Below, in pieces: positions 46,101-54,915 of a stretch of 64,000 bases of DNA. The stretch is from the NCBI RefSeq assembly GCF_963678975.1, contig NC_089273.1:31186973-31250972 (forward strand). The letters are read 5' to 3'. Under the pieces are notes generated by a model, which worked only from the letters and a program-made list of their open reading frames with translations, ran no database searches and was not told the DNA's origin. Position numbers and translations under genes: made by a program. Origin of the DNA: Dysidea avara. Lineage: Eukaryota > Porifera > Demospongiae > Dictyoceratida > Dysideidae. Within the stretch, counting starts at the first letter, position 1. Every line of letters starts with the position of its first letter.

Positions 46101-47140
46101 AAAATGGCTTGCTATATGATGTACTTTTAGTTTCTGACCAATATAAGGCAATTTACGTTAAGATGGGGATGTACTTTAACAAAATGCAATTATTTTTTAT
46201 GGCCTTCCCAATAGGAGCAATACATTTTCCATAATTTCTAATTTTTTATGGGCGTGGTCTTTGAATGACTTTATATTAAGAATATATTCAGACTTTTTGA
46301 CATGACTTAATTACACATGCATGTCAAGTAGGTACGCGCTGTAGGTAGATCTGCGACCGCGGTCAAAGTCTTGACCGGCCGAAATTTCGCTTTGACCTGT
46401 GACTAAGAGCCTTTTTCGACCTTTGACCGGTGACTTAGCGACGATATTTCAGCACTTTTCGATAGTGGGTTGGAAGCTTTTACCCTTGACCGTTGAATTG
46501 GCACGATTTTGGTGGCCTTGACCTTTGACTTAGACTTTGACCCCGGTCACAGATCTACCTACAGTGAGTGCCTGTGTGTCACCCCCTTGCATGTGTACAC
46601 ATAAAGGGTTGTTGGACAATATAGCTAGCTAGAAACAACAAATTAAACACCTACCAAGTATGTTAGTCGTGCCAGAAGATCTTTTTGAGCAGTTTCCTGT
46701 ATACAAGGTAGCCTTATAGCGACACTTTCTTCATTGACACTGATAGAGAATAATGATAGCCAAAATAGTGCGTTAGGTCCAAGCAGAAAAACTGGCGAAG
46801 TGCTCCAAATGTAGCTCCGTTCCACAAGAGCACAAGTATTGTCACTATCATCCGGTTCACTTGATGGAATCTGAAAGAGGTAGGTTATTTTGATGTACTC
46901 GGTGGGGTCTTCGCCGGTTCTGTAGAAGTTGCGAGCAAGTGTAGCGATCTGCTCATCGTCAGCTCTAAGGAATGCTTCTAGAGTTTCAAAATTGGTGATA
47001 CAGGATTCAGTTTCATCCGAAAAGTAGCGACATTCTTCGAGGGTGACGTTAGAGGTAATGTGTGCATTCGATTGCAATACAACTATGACAACAATTACAA
47101 AAGCGACAAGTAATCCGTCAAATAAACCTGTCTTCACCAT
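36188..47140 (-). CDS. Signal-peptide, seven-membrane-segment protein of unknown family
   Basis: Two minus-strand exons, 47140-46655 and 37147-36188, join at phase 0 (TACTTG|GTAGGT donor, TTCTTCACAG acceptor) to give about 481 residues. The first exon encodes a signal peptide (GLLVAFVIVVIVVL), an extracellular region with four Cys and an NVT sequon, and a hydrophobic stretch FLLGPNALFWLSLFSI. The second has seven hydrophobic segments, for example LFYLEVLSSLLYAFLCLTT, TAAIAVMPLIAFHIVAA and LLVVICVYGVVVVFVY, then a polar tail rich in Gln, Lys and Thr. I do not recognise the family; a receptor or transporter at the plasma membrane is possible. The 9.5-kb intron is full of transposons. Further small exons in it cannot be excluded, but the direct join is already in frame. 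Confidence 0.65.
37150..38360. other. Intron, nothing recognised
   Basis: Part of the long intron of the membrane-protein gene. Contains two CTCTATTAGAG-type motifs (38090-38125). No exon or complete transposon seen. Confidence 0.4.
38377..40266. mobile_element. Foldback (Mutator-like) element with GGAATGG arms and 9-bp target duplication
   Basis: The arms start GGGCGTCTGGATTCAGTGGA on the left and end with the complement on the right (CACTGAATCCAGACGCCC). Both continue into repeats of GGAATGG/TGGACT over 100-150 bases and then GGAACGGTACTT. GATATTTAA is repeated directly outside both ends (38368-38376 and 40267-40275), a 9-bp target duplication as produced by Mutator-type transposases. A second nested inverted pair (CTTTATAAAGACCACC and GGTCTTTGTAAAGAGG) lies at 38530-38580 and 39415-39475. 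It lies in the intron of the membrane-protein gene. Confidence 0.8.
39491..40047 (+). pseudogene. LINE (CR1/jockey-type) reverse transcriptase C-terminal fragment
   Basis: The frame reads AKANKTLGFLKRNI, LEYAATVWAPW, LEQIQRRAARFVTNTY and LDWESLESRRLKLRLSMMYK, the standard C-terminal part of non-LTR retrotransposon polyproteins. A one-base shift in the T-run at about 39953-39958 moves the true end into another frame, where NSLWNDLP, the usual closing motif, and a TAA at 40045-40047 follow. A tail of AAATAAAATAAAATA at 40131-40155 fits a LINE 3' end. It is 5'-truncated and nested in the foldback element. Confidence 0.85.
40619..41190. mobile_element. MITE with about 40-bp inverted repeats
   Basis: Left end TCTAACACCACGTTCACACT then AGCCCAGTAGCACGGTTC. 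The right end is the complement (GAACCGTGCTACCGTGCTAA, TGTGAATGCAGTGTTAGA). Interior arms carry GTACCG/CGGTAC words. No transposase. Confidence 0.75.
41611..42190. mobile_element. MITE, TGTGRCC family member
   Basis: Left end TGTGACCCAGTCAGGGAAAA then AGGTCTTATTG; right end, complemented, TGTGACCCAGTCTGGGAAAA then GGGCTTATTG. About 32-base inverted repeats. The 92-, 62- and 114-codon frames on both strands overlap it and are not supported as genes. Confidence 0.8.
42690..42912. mobile_element. Short Tc1/mariner (pogo-like) MITE
   Basis: Starts TACAGTGGAACCTCCATTAT and ends GATAATCAAGGTTTCACTGTA, so the termini are TACAGTGRAACCT in inverted orientation with TA at each edge. CAGTGRAACCTC ends are typical of pogo/Tigger-derived MITEs. 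The interior has GTTCGGATAATTGAGTGTTC. Confidence 0.75.
43005..43061. repeat. TATTGACACC hairpin and repeat
   Basis: ATTGACACCAATTGTCGGTG followed by TCAAT is a near-perfect hairpin, and AAAGCTATTGACACCGACC repeats its left half about 35 bases on. It may be a tiny foldback or a protein-binding site. Function unknown. Confidence 0.45.
43212..43562 (-). mobile_element. SINE copy with tRNA-like head, family S2
   Basis: On the minus strand from 43562: TAGCCAAGTGGCTAGCGC (A-box form), GGTTCCAAGTTTGATGCC (B-box form), then CTTGAGCAAGAAACTGT, CCAGTCTACCCAGCTGT and GGGGACCTGGTGGCC. It shares the core with 34622 and 63530. The promoter boxes and truncated dispersed copies identify it as a tRNA-derived SINE rather than a tRNA gene. 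Confidence 0.75.
43718..43919 (+). CDS. Exon-like open stretch of unknown nature
   Basis: After a strong acceptor-like tract (TTTTTTTTTTATTGTAG at 43704-43719) the frame reads RLSCSSSQLIYQQLVDVEVK, then about 45 codons with five cysteines to a TGA at 43919. No family recognised, no clear upstream donor partner, and it sits between a SINE and a MITE. It could be the last exon of a small gene or decayed transposon text. Confidence 0.2.
44305..45112. mobile_element. MITE with TTATCGAAC-rich ends
   Basis: Starts AGCGTAAGTGACCGATTATC then GAACGG; ends GTTCGATAATCAGTCACTTA then CGCT. GTTCGATAAT occurs at least four more times inside. A 62-codon frame at 44471 (LTTTDESLKKKNTEIAVKEL) lies inside and may be a captured exon fragment, but has no recognisable relative. 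Confidence 0.75.
45115..46335. other. Intron, no gene recognised
   Basis: Upstream part of the membrane-protein gene's intron. GT-rich at 45205-45420. No exon supported. Confidence 0.4.
46339..46564. mobile_element. MITE made of GTCAAAG/TTGACC words
   Basis: Ends CTGTAGGTAGATCTGCGACC and, complemented on the right, CTGTAGGTAGATCTGTGACC. The interior repeats TTGACC, GACCTTTGACC and GTGACTTAG. A partial copy lies at 30440-30565. Just downstream of exon 1 of the membrane-protein gene, in its intron. Confidence 0.8.
46655..47140 (-). CDS. Exon 1 of the seven-membrane-segment protein
   Basis: 162 codons from ATG at 47140 (context ACGATGG). The charged start MVKTG leads into a hydrophobic signal core and probable cleavage after QSNA. 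Then TLEECRYFSDETESC supplies paired cysteines. The frame runs on past 46655 for a few codons into the intron before a stop, as expected for read-through at the donor GTAGGT. Confidence 0.7.
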
Positions 47141-47456
47141 CGTTCCTTAATATAGCTAGTCGCCACCGCAGTCAGCGGGCCACATTTAAAGTAAACGAAG
47201 GTTCATGGTGCACCAAGGTTCATTGATTGGTCAGTGACCTCACCTCTTTAATTACCTTAATTGACCTCACCTCTTTAATTTATTTTTAAAGGTAGCTATA
47301 AGTACTTAACATTTCAAAAAATAATTATGATTATGCAATCAGTGGGGAAAGCCCAATCTAACTCAACCGCAGGCTAAGGAGTTCTGGCCTCGGTTCTGGC
47401 AGAAGCCAACAAGCTAATAAACATGTAATGGCTGATCATAGCGAAGCAGACAAAGT

Positions 47457-47924
47457 CAGGGGCGGATCCAGGAGTTGGCAAGGGGAGGGGCACAAACAAG
47501 CTAAGTTGTAAATGGTTAGGGAGAGCCAGATTCTCTAGTTCAGTGTTGCATTTTTAAGGCAACAAATAATCACCTCTTAGTAGTGTTTCACTGTTGATTT
47601 TTGCCTTTTCAGATGGTTGTGAAGTCTTAAAAGTTGTTTAAAAGGCTCTGAATGTCTTAAACAAATGCAACACGATAATTATTTTTTGAGGCGCTAAGTA
47701 CGTACGAAGGTGCTTGGTGACGATTTCACAGGTAATTTGACTTTGGTTCGCTTTGATTTCTGGTGAATTTGTAACAACTGCTAGTAAAATGTGCATATTT
47801 TCATGAGTTTCTTGGCCCAACAAAGTTTAGTAGCTATTTTAATCAGAAGTATGACTGCCAGTGGCTCCTCCACAAATTGAGGGGGGGGCATTTGCCCCAA
47901 ATGCCCCATCCTGGATCCGCCATT
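47457..47924. mobile_element. hAT-like MITE with CAGGGGCGGATCC ends
   Basis: Left end CAGGGGCGGATCCAGGAG, right end CCATCCTGGATCCGCCATTG. The internal block with GGTGAATTTGTAACAACTGC, TTGCCCCAAATGCCCCATCC is shared with 62210-62550 and the end sequence with 54916-55803. Located about 320 bases upstream of the membrane-protein start codon, on the side where its promoter should be. Confidence 0.75.
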
Positions 47925-48234
47925 GAAAGTACACATTATGTGGTTGTACTCAGCCTACCACTACTCATCAGTATGTTTTGAACTTGATTTGGGTGGTTGT
48001 CCCAGTGCCTTGACACAGGGCCGCTTCACGTATCACATAGCTAGCTAACAAAGTTCTAGCTACACTGTTTGCCTAATGAATTTGCTAAATTGACATGACA
48101 CCATGCGCACAAGTCTGTTCTTCAAGTTTTTGTTAACGGGACTAAGAGAGATTTACCATCTTACCAGTAAGCTTTATACTGACACCCCGGCAATCATACA
48201 AGTATAAGTCCATTAATCACCTAACCTCTCTTCA

Positions 48235-48850
48235 TCTCTCAGTAGACCAGATTCGGTATTGGTTTCTAATGATGCCATCATTTTGTTTGAAATGTCAGTT
48301 GTTACCAATACTAAGCATCATCTGTCAGCTGCTATAACAGCAGAAAACTAGATTGCTATAGCTGGACCTCCAATGTACTGGCCTGTATGTCCAGCTTGTT
48401 ATAATTGAGATTGGTTGCTTAGGACACTTTAAACCTGTGACGCTAACCGACATATCCCGTGCATGTAAGTTACCATCCAGAGCTATTATGCCATTGCTTG
48501 ATCAAGCTGACAGAATTCCAATATCCTGTTCATACAGCATTTTCAATGCTCTCTCCTCAGAACTGTGGGATCTGACAGATCTGTTAAAGTAAGTAATTTA
48601 ACTAATAATTGATGTTGGTGTGTGTTTTGTGTCTTTTTGTGTGTGTGTGTTTGCCTTGCCAGGGCTCCAGCTGCTTTAAAGCTTCTTGGCACCCCTGCGT
48701 CTAGGCAACTTACTAGTATTTGTTTCCTGTACACTTGTTGTAAACCATAAGACATAAACCAATCAATCTTTCAGACTACACCATATCATCCAGATATTGT
48801 TCTTTACAATGATAAAAACAACAAGAATAATTTTCATGGCTAGAGATCGG
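48235..48850 (+). pseudogene. Decayed retroelement-linked PD-(D/E)XK-like endonuclease domain
   Basis: Pieces in order: RPDSVLVSNDAIILFEMSVV at 48245-48305, then after a frameshift and stop, LYVQLVIIEIGCLGHFKPVT and LPSRAIMPLLDQADRIPIS, ending NALSSELWDLTDLLK. RPD-x-V...(E) followed by a second (I)E(I/V)G strand is the pattern of the endonuclease-like tail found in many invertebrate retroelement proteins. A possible GT...AG join at 48595-48661 leads to APAALKLLGTPASRQL and a stop at 48752. A second related piece, YHPDIVLYNDKNNK, follows at 48780-48825. Multiple breaks mark it as a pseudogene. Confidence 0.5.
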
Positions 48851-48859
48851 TTAGGGGAA

Positions 48860-49600
48860 ACTTGAACACTTTATTTATTGCAGTATTTAAAAAAATATAT
48901 AATTGCTGTATTTTTTCTTCCTTACTAGTGGGGAATCTTATTGCCTAATCGGTGGCCGTGTGTGTCTGAGGACTCACTCACTTACTAGTTATATTTCTAT
49001 CTTGACTATTCATCAATAATGACAATTTTCTCTCAGCAACATCTGATCCAACTGAACCCATTACGATAGCATAATGACCACTCCTCTTCTTTGATAGCAG
49101 ACATTTATGGAACACAATTATTTGATTGACCATCCCACCTGTTGCAGAGAAAACAAGATGAGTAAAAGTGTTATACTAGACCTAACGAATGCAAGCTTGG
49201 CATAAGTATATACCTCTTAGTTGCCCAGGGTGCCTCACCCACCAACCATGACATACACTTGATTGACTTAATGGTTGCTATGGCAAACTGGCATTGTAGT
49301 GTGTTGTGAGGTGTGCTAGTGCAGAGAGGTGTGTGTAAGCTTGTGAGTAGTATAGCTATGTCAGTATACCTTTCTGTCTGTGTATGCATGGGGTCTGAAG
49401 ATCAGTTCCCCCTCCCAGATGGCAGTCACTTACAATGTTTTACGCTTTAGATTTTCTAGAGATGAGGAATGCTGGCAGATAATACGTCTAGTGTGTTATA
49501 GTTCAGTTGCAAGTAATATGTAACTAGTTACTTTTACAAAGTAACTTGCCCAACACTGTTACTAAATATGTACTAAGTACTTATGTACGTATTAGGTATG
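48860..49600. other. Intergenic, no gene recognised
   Basis: No Parkin RING0, RING1 or IBR text was found here in any frame, although such exons would be expected upstream of the Parkin 3' exons. GT-rich patch at 49290-49390. Confidence 0.4.
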
Positions 49601-49610
49601 CATGTACATA

Positions 49611-49861
49611 TGTGACTGGGCCTGCGAAAACAGGGCATGTGGGCACAAACTACACCCCATCACTCTACAGGTCATATCTCAGTACTGGAACAGAATATTT
49701 GCATTCTGTAACCTGCATCATAACGCCAATTAAATGCTTACTAATAGCTAAACATTGCATTGCCATAGCATAATGGTACAAAAAGTTATGAGTGATGAAA
49801 GTTTGAAAAAGTAGGCAAAAATCATGTGCCCACATGCCCTATTTTCGCAGGCCCAGTCACA
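49611..49861 (-). mobile_element. MITE, TGTGRCC family, copy 2
   Basis: Inverted relative to 28433-28683, with the same ends (TGTGACTGGGCCTGCGAAAA and complement) and the same interior (GTTTGAAAAAGTAGGCAAAA). The two copies appear roughly 85-90% identical by eye, so this family moved fairly recently. Confidence 0.85.
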
Positions 49862-49869
49862 TATTAGGG

Positions 49870-51170
49870 GGTGTAGTGGGTACACGGAGCAGGTGTTGCA
49901 CCCCCTCAGGTGTTTATACTGTTTAGACCTGGATTTTTTATGCAAAGCAGTTTATGCACAATTAGCTATCTATAGTATTATGTAGTCTGCATTGATCAAG
50001 AGTTGTAGTAGTCATGTGTAGTTCATTGAGTAGTTCAGTTACGCACTTAAAGAATGGCATATACAAAGGACCATGTGTATTTTGTTTGTAGCAGGCTAAA
50101 TGTGCCCGGTGCTATACAGTTGCAAGTTTTAGACTCAATAACTGAAGATTCGTGAAAGTCCAGGAAACTTGAGATCATACAGTCTCTGTCATACCTGTCA
50201 CAGTGGCAAAACTGTTGGAAAACACATATCTAATATGAAGACTGTGGCCTGCTATGCAATCATCAAAGAGCTTACTGCTGTGTCATTCTTCTCCGACACT
50301 TGTACTCTTGATAAAGGTGAGCAGTTTGTGCAGGATCTCAGAAAGGCATTTTTATATCATCTTATTAGAATTCCTTCATAAATTGCTGCGGTTTTTGCTT
50401 ATGTGTATCTCACTGATTGCCAGCAGAAGGTCAAGTTTAGTAACTGCATGCTACGCTTTCTGAAAAGTTTCACAGCTACTGGGCAGCATTCCTTGCAAGA
50501 GAAGTGCATTGGGGTCCCTTTTGTTTTGGAATTTATGTTATGTAATGGAATGCCTTACCAGGTGTAGCATGGTGTCCTAGAAGATGACTCTGTTGTGGAG
50601 ATGACCGCTCCTCCATATCTGATCATGAAATATATACTCTGTGAATATTAAATATGTGATTGGTCCTTGGGAGTTGTGATTGATACAGTGGCCAAAACCT
50701 ATTATTTTGCTACTAAATAAACCTGAAGCTCAAGGTGGGGTATTTTGTATACATAGTTGAGACTACCTAAAAAGTTTGCATTTACGTATGTTTGAAGAAA
50801 TATATACAGTACTATATATAATTGTCATGACAGTCCTAACTGTTAAAGTGAGAAGAGGGCTTGTGTAACTTAATGTATGGTAGAAGGGAGTTCTCACTGA
50901 CTAGAGGGGTTCTGGGAGCATATTATACCAAATTATGTTAGGAAACGTTTGAAAAACAACTGTGATGAGATTGAATCTGGAAGCAATTACAATCTGAGAG
51001 AAATGGTTGAGCTTGATCTGTGAACTGATGAGGGGATAAAATTAAAAAAAAAACAAAAAAAAAAAAAAAAAAAAAACAGCAACAACTGCAGTATGCTAGT
51101 AAGGTTTGAAACTGACTGTTATTGCAATTTAATTTAATAATATACCATAGAAATGTTTACTATGATGCAG
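49870..51170. other. Region upstream of Parkin 3' exons; no exon recognised
   Basis: Open stretches at 50060-50160 and 50170-50390 (for example KTVGKHISNMKTVACY) show weak coding character but match nothing I know. I searched for the cysteine patterns of RING1 and IBR and did not find them. A 35-base A-run interrupted by one C sits at 51043-51076. Confidence 0.35.
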
Positions 51171-52585
51171 GTTATTCCACCACTGAATACGGCCTCTTTG
51201 ATCAAAAGGTATGTCAATACTTGAACTGATATGGACCAGCAAAATGAGCTACAGCTCTGATTATAGTTGGACTGTCTGCCAAATTGAATAGGTTATAGCT
51301 ATATATATACCAGTATCAGTAGATTGAAGACTGCTAATGAACATGAATCAAGACACAAATTTCATCAATCCATGAAATACATGAACCGCATCTTCTCTAA
51401 TTCGGACAATGAACAATCATGACTCAAGGATGCCTTAAGCTTCCCCCAGATAAGGGTTGTATAAAAAGGCTTCAGAATGGTTACAGGTAAACGTTTCTGG
51501 TGGATACAAATCAAATATGTAACCGGATCTGTGAAAATGGGTCTAATACCGTTTCCAGATTCCCAAGTCATTCAACTCCTCATGTTTTTAACCTATCACC
51601 TTACAATTACACCAAGCAATAGCAGTGACTAAGGTAGGGGAGAGAAATAAACTGGTACCTTATTCACACGTCAAGTTATGGGTCGCCAAGTACAGGCAAC
51701 CAGAAAAGCATCATAGACAGTATCACATAATTACAAGTAACAATATTTCATACAAAGTGTGGATATGTGAGAAATAGTTTAAGTCTTACTGGATTTTACT
51801 ATAGCAACAATCATTGAAAGCTCTAGTAATTACACGAGGACATACTTTTTACTACCACTAATAGATAGGAAACCGCAAACTTATGGACAGTCAGTAATGA
51901 CTTAATGAGTATAGTAGCTAGAATAGAAAGCAACTCTGTGATTATGTAGTGTATAAGTTGTTCATGTGTTGTTGTTTGTATGCATTCATGTTTGGATTCA
52001 TTGTATTTATTAGGCTGATATTATGGTTGTGCTAAATTGACAGTTAATCCTTTATGTGTATTTACAGAGCCGGTTTGATTCCATAGATGGCAGACAAGCT
52101 AGGTGGGTAGATGCCAACAAGCAGTGTATCAACGATATCACAAAGAACTGCCCCAGATGTAAATCTGCTATTGAAAAGAATGGTAATCCTTGTGTAATAT
52201 TATAGTAATGATCAAGAGACAAAACCAATAATAACACATGGATAATACAATGATTATCATTTCCCCTAGCAGCTCAATACTTGTTGGTGCGAATATCTAA
52301 AATAACCTCAAAACTATAGCATAGCTACTGATATACATCGTGACATATATATATATATATATATATTTATTAATTTTATGTTCATGACTTTCTGAATTTT
52401 ACTGTAATACAGTGTACTAGTGTATGTGGATCCAGTATGTATGTACACCATATACACATCTCTGATACCATCATACAGGAGGGTGCAATCATGTGACATG
52501 TCTCATCTGCAAGTTTGAGTTCTGTTGGCCTTGTCTTTTGGAGTGGAACAGAAACTGTCAAGATGATCATTGGTTTGAGGACTAA
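51171..52585 (+). CDS. PRKN: Parkin C-terminal exons (linker and RING2), 5' part missing
   Basis: Three exons, 51171-51208, 52068-52182 and 52479-52585, join in frame (entry phase 1, then 0, then 1). They read YSTTEYGLFDQK, then RFDSIDGRQARWVDANKQC ahead of NCPRCKSAIEKN, then GGCNHVTCLIC, FEFCWPC and WNRNCQDDHWFED with TAA at 52583. All eight RING2 zinc ligands (CPRC, C, C, FCWPC, C, H) are present, as are the catalytic Cys and His of GGCNH and the Glu of FEFC. Parkin is an RBR E3 ligase that moves ubiquitin from E2 to this Cys during mitophagy. The split inside KN-G|GC matches the last human intron as I recall it. UBL, RING0, RING1 and IBR exons are absent in the 4 kb upstream, so this is a partial copy. 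Confidence 0.85.
52341..52366. repeat. (AT)n microsatellite in the last Parkin intron
   Basis: TATATATA run of about 25 bases between the last two Parkin C-terminal exons. Confidence 0.85.
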
Positions 52586-52797
52586 AACGCTCATCTAGTT
52601 TTAACTAGAGTTGAATTTTCTTAGAAAAGTGTATAAAATATATGCAATTATGTTTGTTGCATAATAGTGTAGTAGGTTTAAGTCAGGCAAAGTAAGAGTG
52701 TCCATGGTTTGTATACATGTGCCACATACGTGAATTACCTTCACATGTGATAACGCCTTTATGCTCGCCTTTAAGGTTTTAAGATATTGGACAATTT

Positions 52798-53152
52798 AGG
52801 GCCACCCACAGGGGAGGGGGGGAGGGAAACTGAGGTATTTTTCCCCGAGCCCCAGCCTGAAAGGGGCCCCAGGATACCGGCCCCTTGAATACCTCCTTAA
52901 AAGATCGATATACTCTAATAGAGCAGTCACAGTATTCTTCAGAGTAGCAGTGTAGCAGGCGTATAAATAAGGAGATATGGTTGGTGAGGCTGGGGTAGAT
53001 ATTGTCATAGTCAGTATGTAATGACCTTTTTTTTTTGGTCTTCGTCTTACAGCTTGGGTGAAGTTATATAATTCAAAATGCAAGCCTCCTTGCCCCTGGG
53101 GCCCCACTTTAACTCTTTGCCCTGGGCCCCTTAATTTCTCTGGGCGGCCCTG
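52798..53152. mobile_element. hAT-like MITE with AGGGCC ends
   Basis: Left end AGGGCCACCCACAGGGGAGG; right end, complemented, CAGGGCCGCCCAGAGAAATT. G/C-rich arms (GAGCCCCAGCC, GGGCCCC) enclose a non-coding centre with one CTCTAATAGAGCAGTCA motif. It starts about 210 bases after the Parkin stop. The 130-codon minus frame here reads the arms and is rejected as a gene. Confidence 0.65.
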
Positions 53153-53159
53153 CTGCAAA

Positions 53160-53860
53160 GAAAGAGTTAATAGGAGAATATCAAACATCCAGTATACAGT
53201 ACCTCTACAATAGTCTACAGCAATAAATGATTCTGTGTATAAATCAAAATGATTCTGAACAAATAATAAAATCTTTACTGAAAAACAATCTTAAAACAAT
53301 CTTCACATAATAGAGTATCTTTGGCTCATGATGTTTCATAGAGGTTCTGTATTAGTTGGATACTCTCTCCTTTATTATTAATTCATATGGTTTGTCACAC
53401 AACGTTTGCACTCATTTTAACACCCAGCTGCAGTATATTGTTACCATAATTATGTTTTCTGAACACTGTGCAATACACACAGCTGTATATTCACAACTAC
53501 TGTTGTAATTGGTAAATATAGTGAATACCAATCCAAAAGCCATTTTAATAAAACAGTTATTAGTGGGCTACTCTTAGCTATTTTCCATATGCACAGTGAG
53601 CATAGTTTTTTGTCATGTTGCCAAGAAAGGAAAGACTTTAATACTTTTCCTTCCGCTTGTTACATTTAGCAATATGCAAGTAATTGTATACATTATAGTC
53701 ACAGTACATGTGGTACTTATTGAATTCAGTAACAAACAACCTTGTGCTAAACTTAATACATATTTGACTCTGAGTTCAATCATTATACAGTGAGTAATGG
53801 TACATGTACTGACACAAAATAATGGAATAACTTATTGCTGAACAATCAATATAATTTTTT
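53160..53860. other. Intergenic, no gene recognised
   Basis: AT-rich stretch between two MITEs; no open frame of interest and no splice pairs. Confidence 0.4.
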
Positions 53861-53869
53861 TTTTTTAGC

Positions 53870-54734
53870 CAGTGTTTATTCTAGGATTTCTCCTTCGGGG
53901 GGGAATCAGGAATTTTGGGGGTGACCAGGTGCCTGAGAGTCTAAATATAGTTGTCCAAGTTCACTATAATTTGAAATAGTTGTGAAACTAGTCATTTAAG
54001 GCTGTATCATGAGTGTTGATCTTGATTTTTGTGCGGATTGGGTGAAGCCAAATTCTATGGTTGGTAGAGCATGACACATACTGATGACATAATGATGTAA
54101 TATCTAGGACAACCATGCATGTGCACCTCATGTAGGCAATTATTCTATTAGTGGTGCACTGCATTTGTTGAATCTGGTGAATACAATTTGTGTGAGATCA
54201 CTAAGATATTATTGTACTGACTATCATTGCATATATAATACCAACAACATGGGTGGATGTCTTCCAAGAAACTTCTAGGCTATTTCAAATTGAATATTAG
54301 GGTCTTTTCATGGTTTATAGAATTTTTTTAAAATCAGGCTTTCTGAGATGTAATCTGGCAGTATATTTACTGGCTGTGCATGCCATTTTGGTTTAGAATA
54401 TTTTATAAAATTACAGTAACTCTCTGAGAGGACATTTTGCTATTATGCATGCTATTTAAGAAACTGGGTAAACTTGGGCTCTTGTTGTATATGTACCCTA
54501 GGAGACTTTTAAACATTAAATGATCTGATACTGAATCTGAGAGCATTTTAAGGTTGCATACGCAATTTTTAACCTGGGAAAATTTTACATAAACACTCTT
54601 GAGAGAACATTCTAAAGTTTTGTGTGTCATTTAAAAAAAAGCTTAACTTAAGTATAGTGTAGCAGTTACTCACAATTTTAAGGGGGAATTTCCCCCTCCC
54701 TAACAGCCCTAGAAATAGGCTAGAATAAACACTG
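53870..54734. mobile_element. hAT MITE with exact 8-bp target duplication
   Basis: Ends CAGTGTTTATTCTAGG and its complement CCTAGAAATAGGCTAGAATA then AACACTG. TTTTTAGC is repeated exactly on both sides (53862-53869 and 54735-54742), the 8-bp duplication typical of hAT transposition. The interior is non-coding and the right half reads as degraded copies of the left (TTTTAAACATT/CTGAGAG words). Confidence 0.85.
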
Positions 54735-54915
54735 TTTTTAGCTACAATAAAGAGTTTAAATAAAGACTATCAAAAATACATGTTGTGCACCAAACTGACT
54801 TGCACTCAGTTTTGCATAAAAATTATGCGCCTATCAATGTCAAACCTCACCCCCCACCCAGGGGTCCCCATACAACCACTGGGGATTTGATATCTACATC
54901 TTACCCCACCATTGG

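Noticed and set aside
50060..50390. Possible missing Parkin RING0/RING1 exons
   Set aside because: Cysteine pairs such as CARC occur, but frames contain stops and the surrounding residues do not match Parkin.
52052..52237. 61-codon minus-strand frame
   Set aside because: It is antisense to the Parkin RING2 exon, which has far stronger support.
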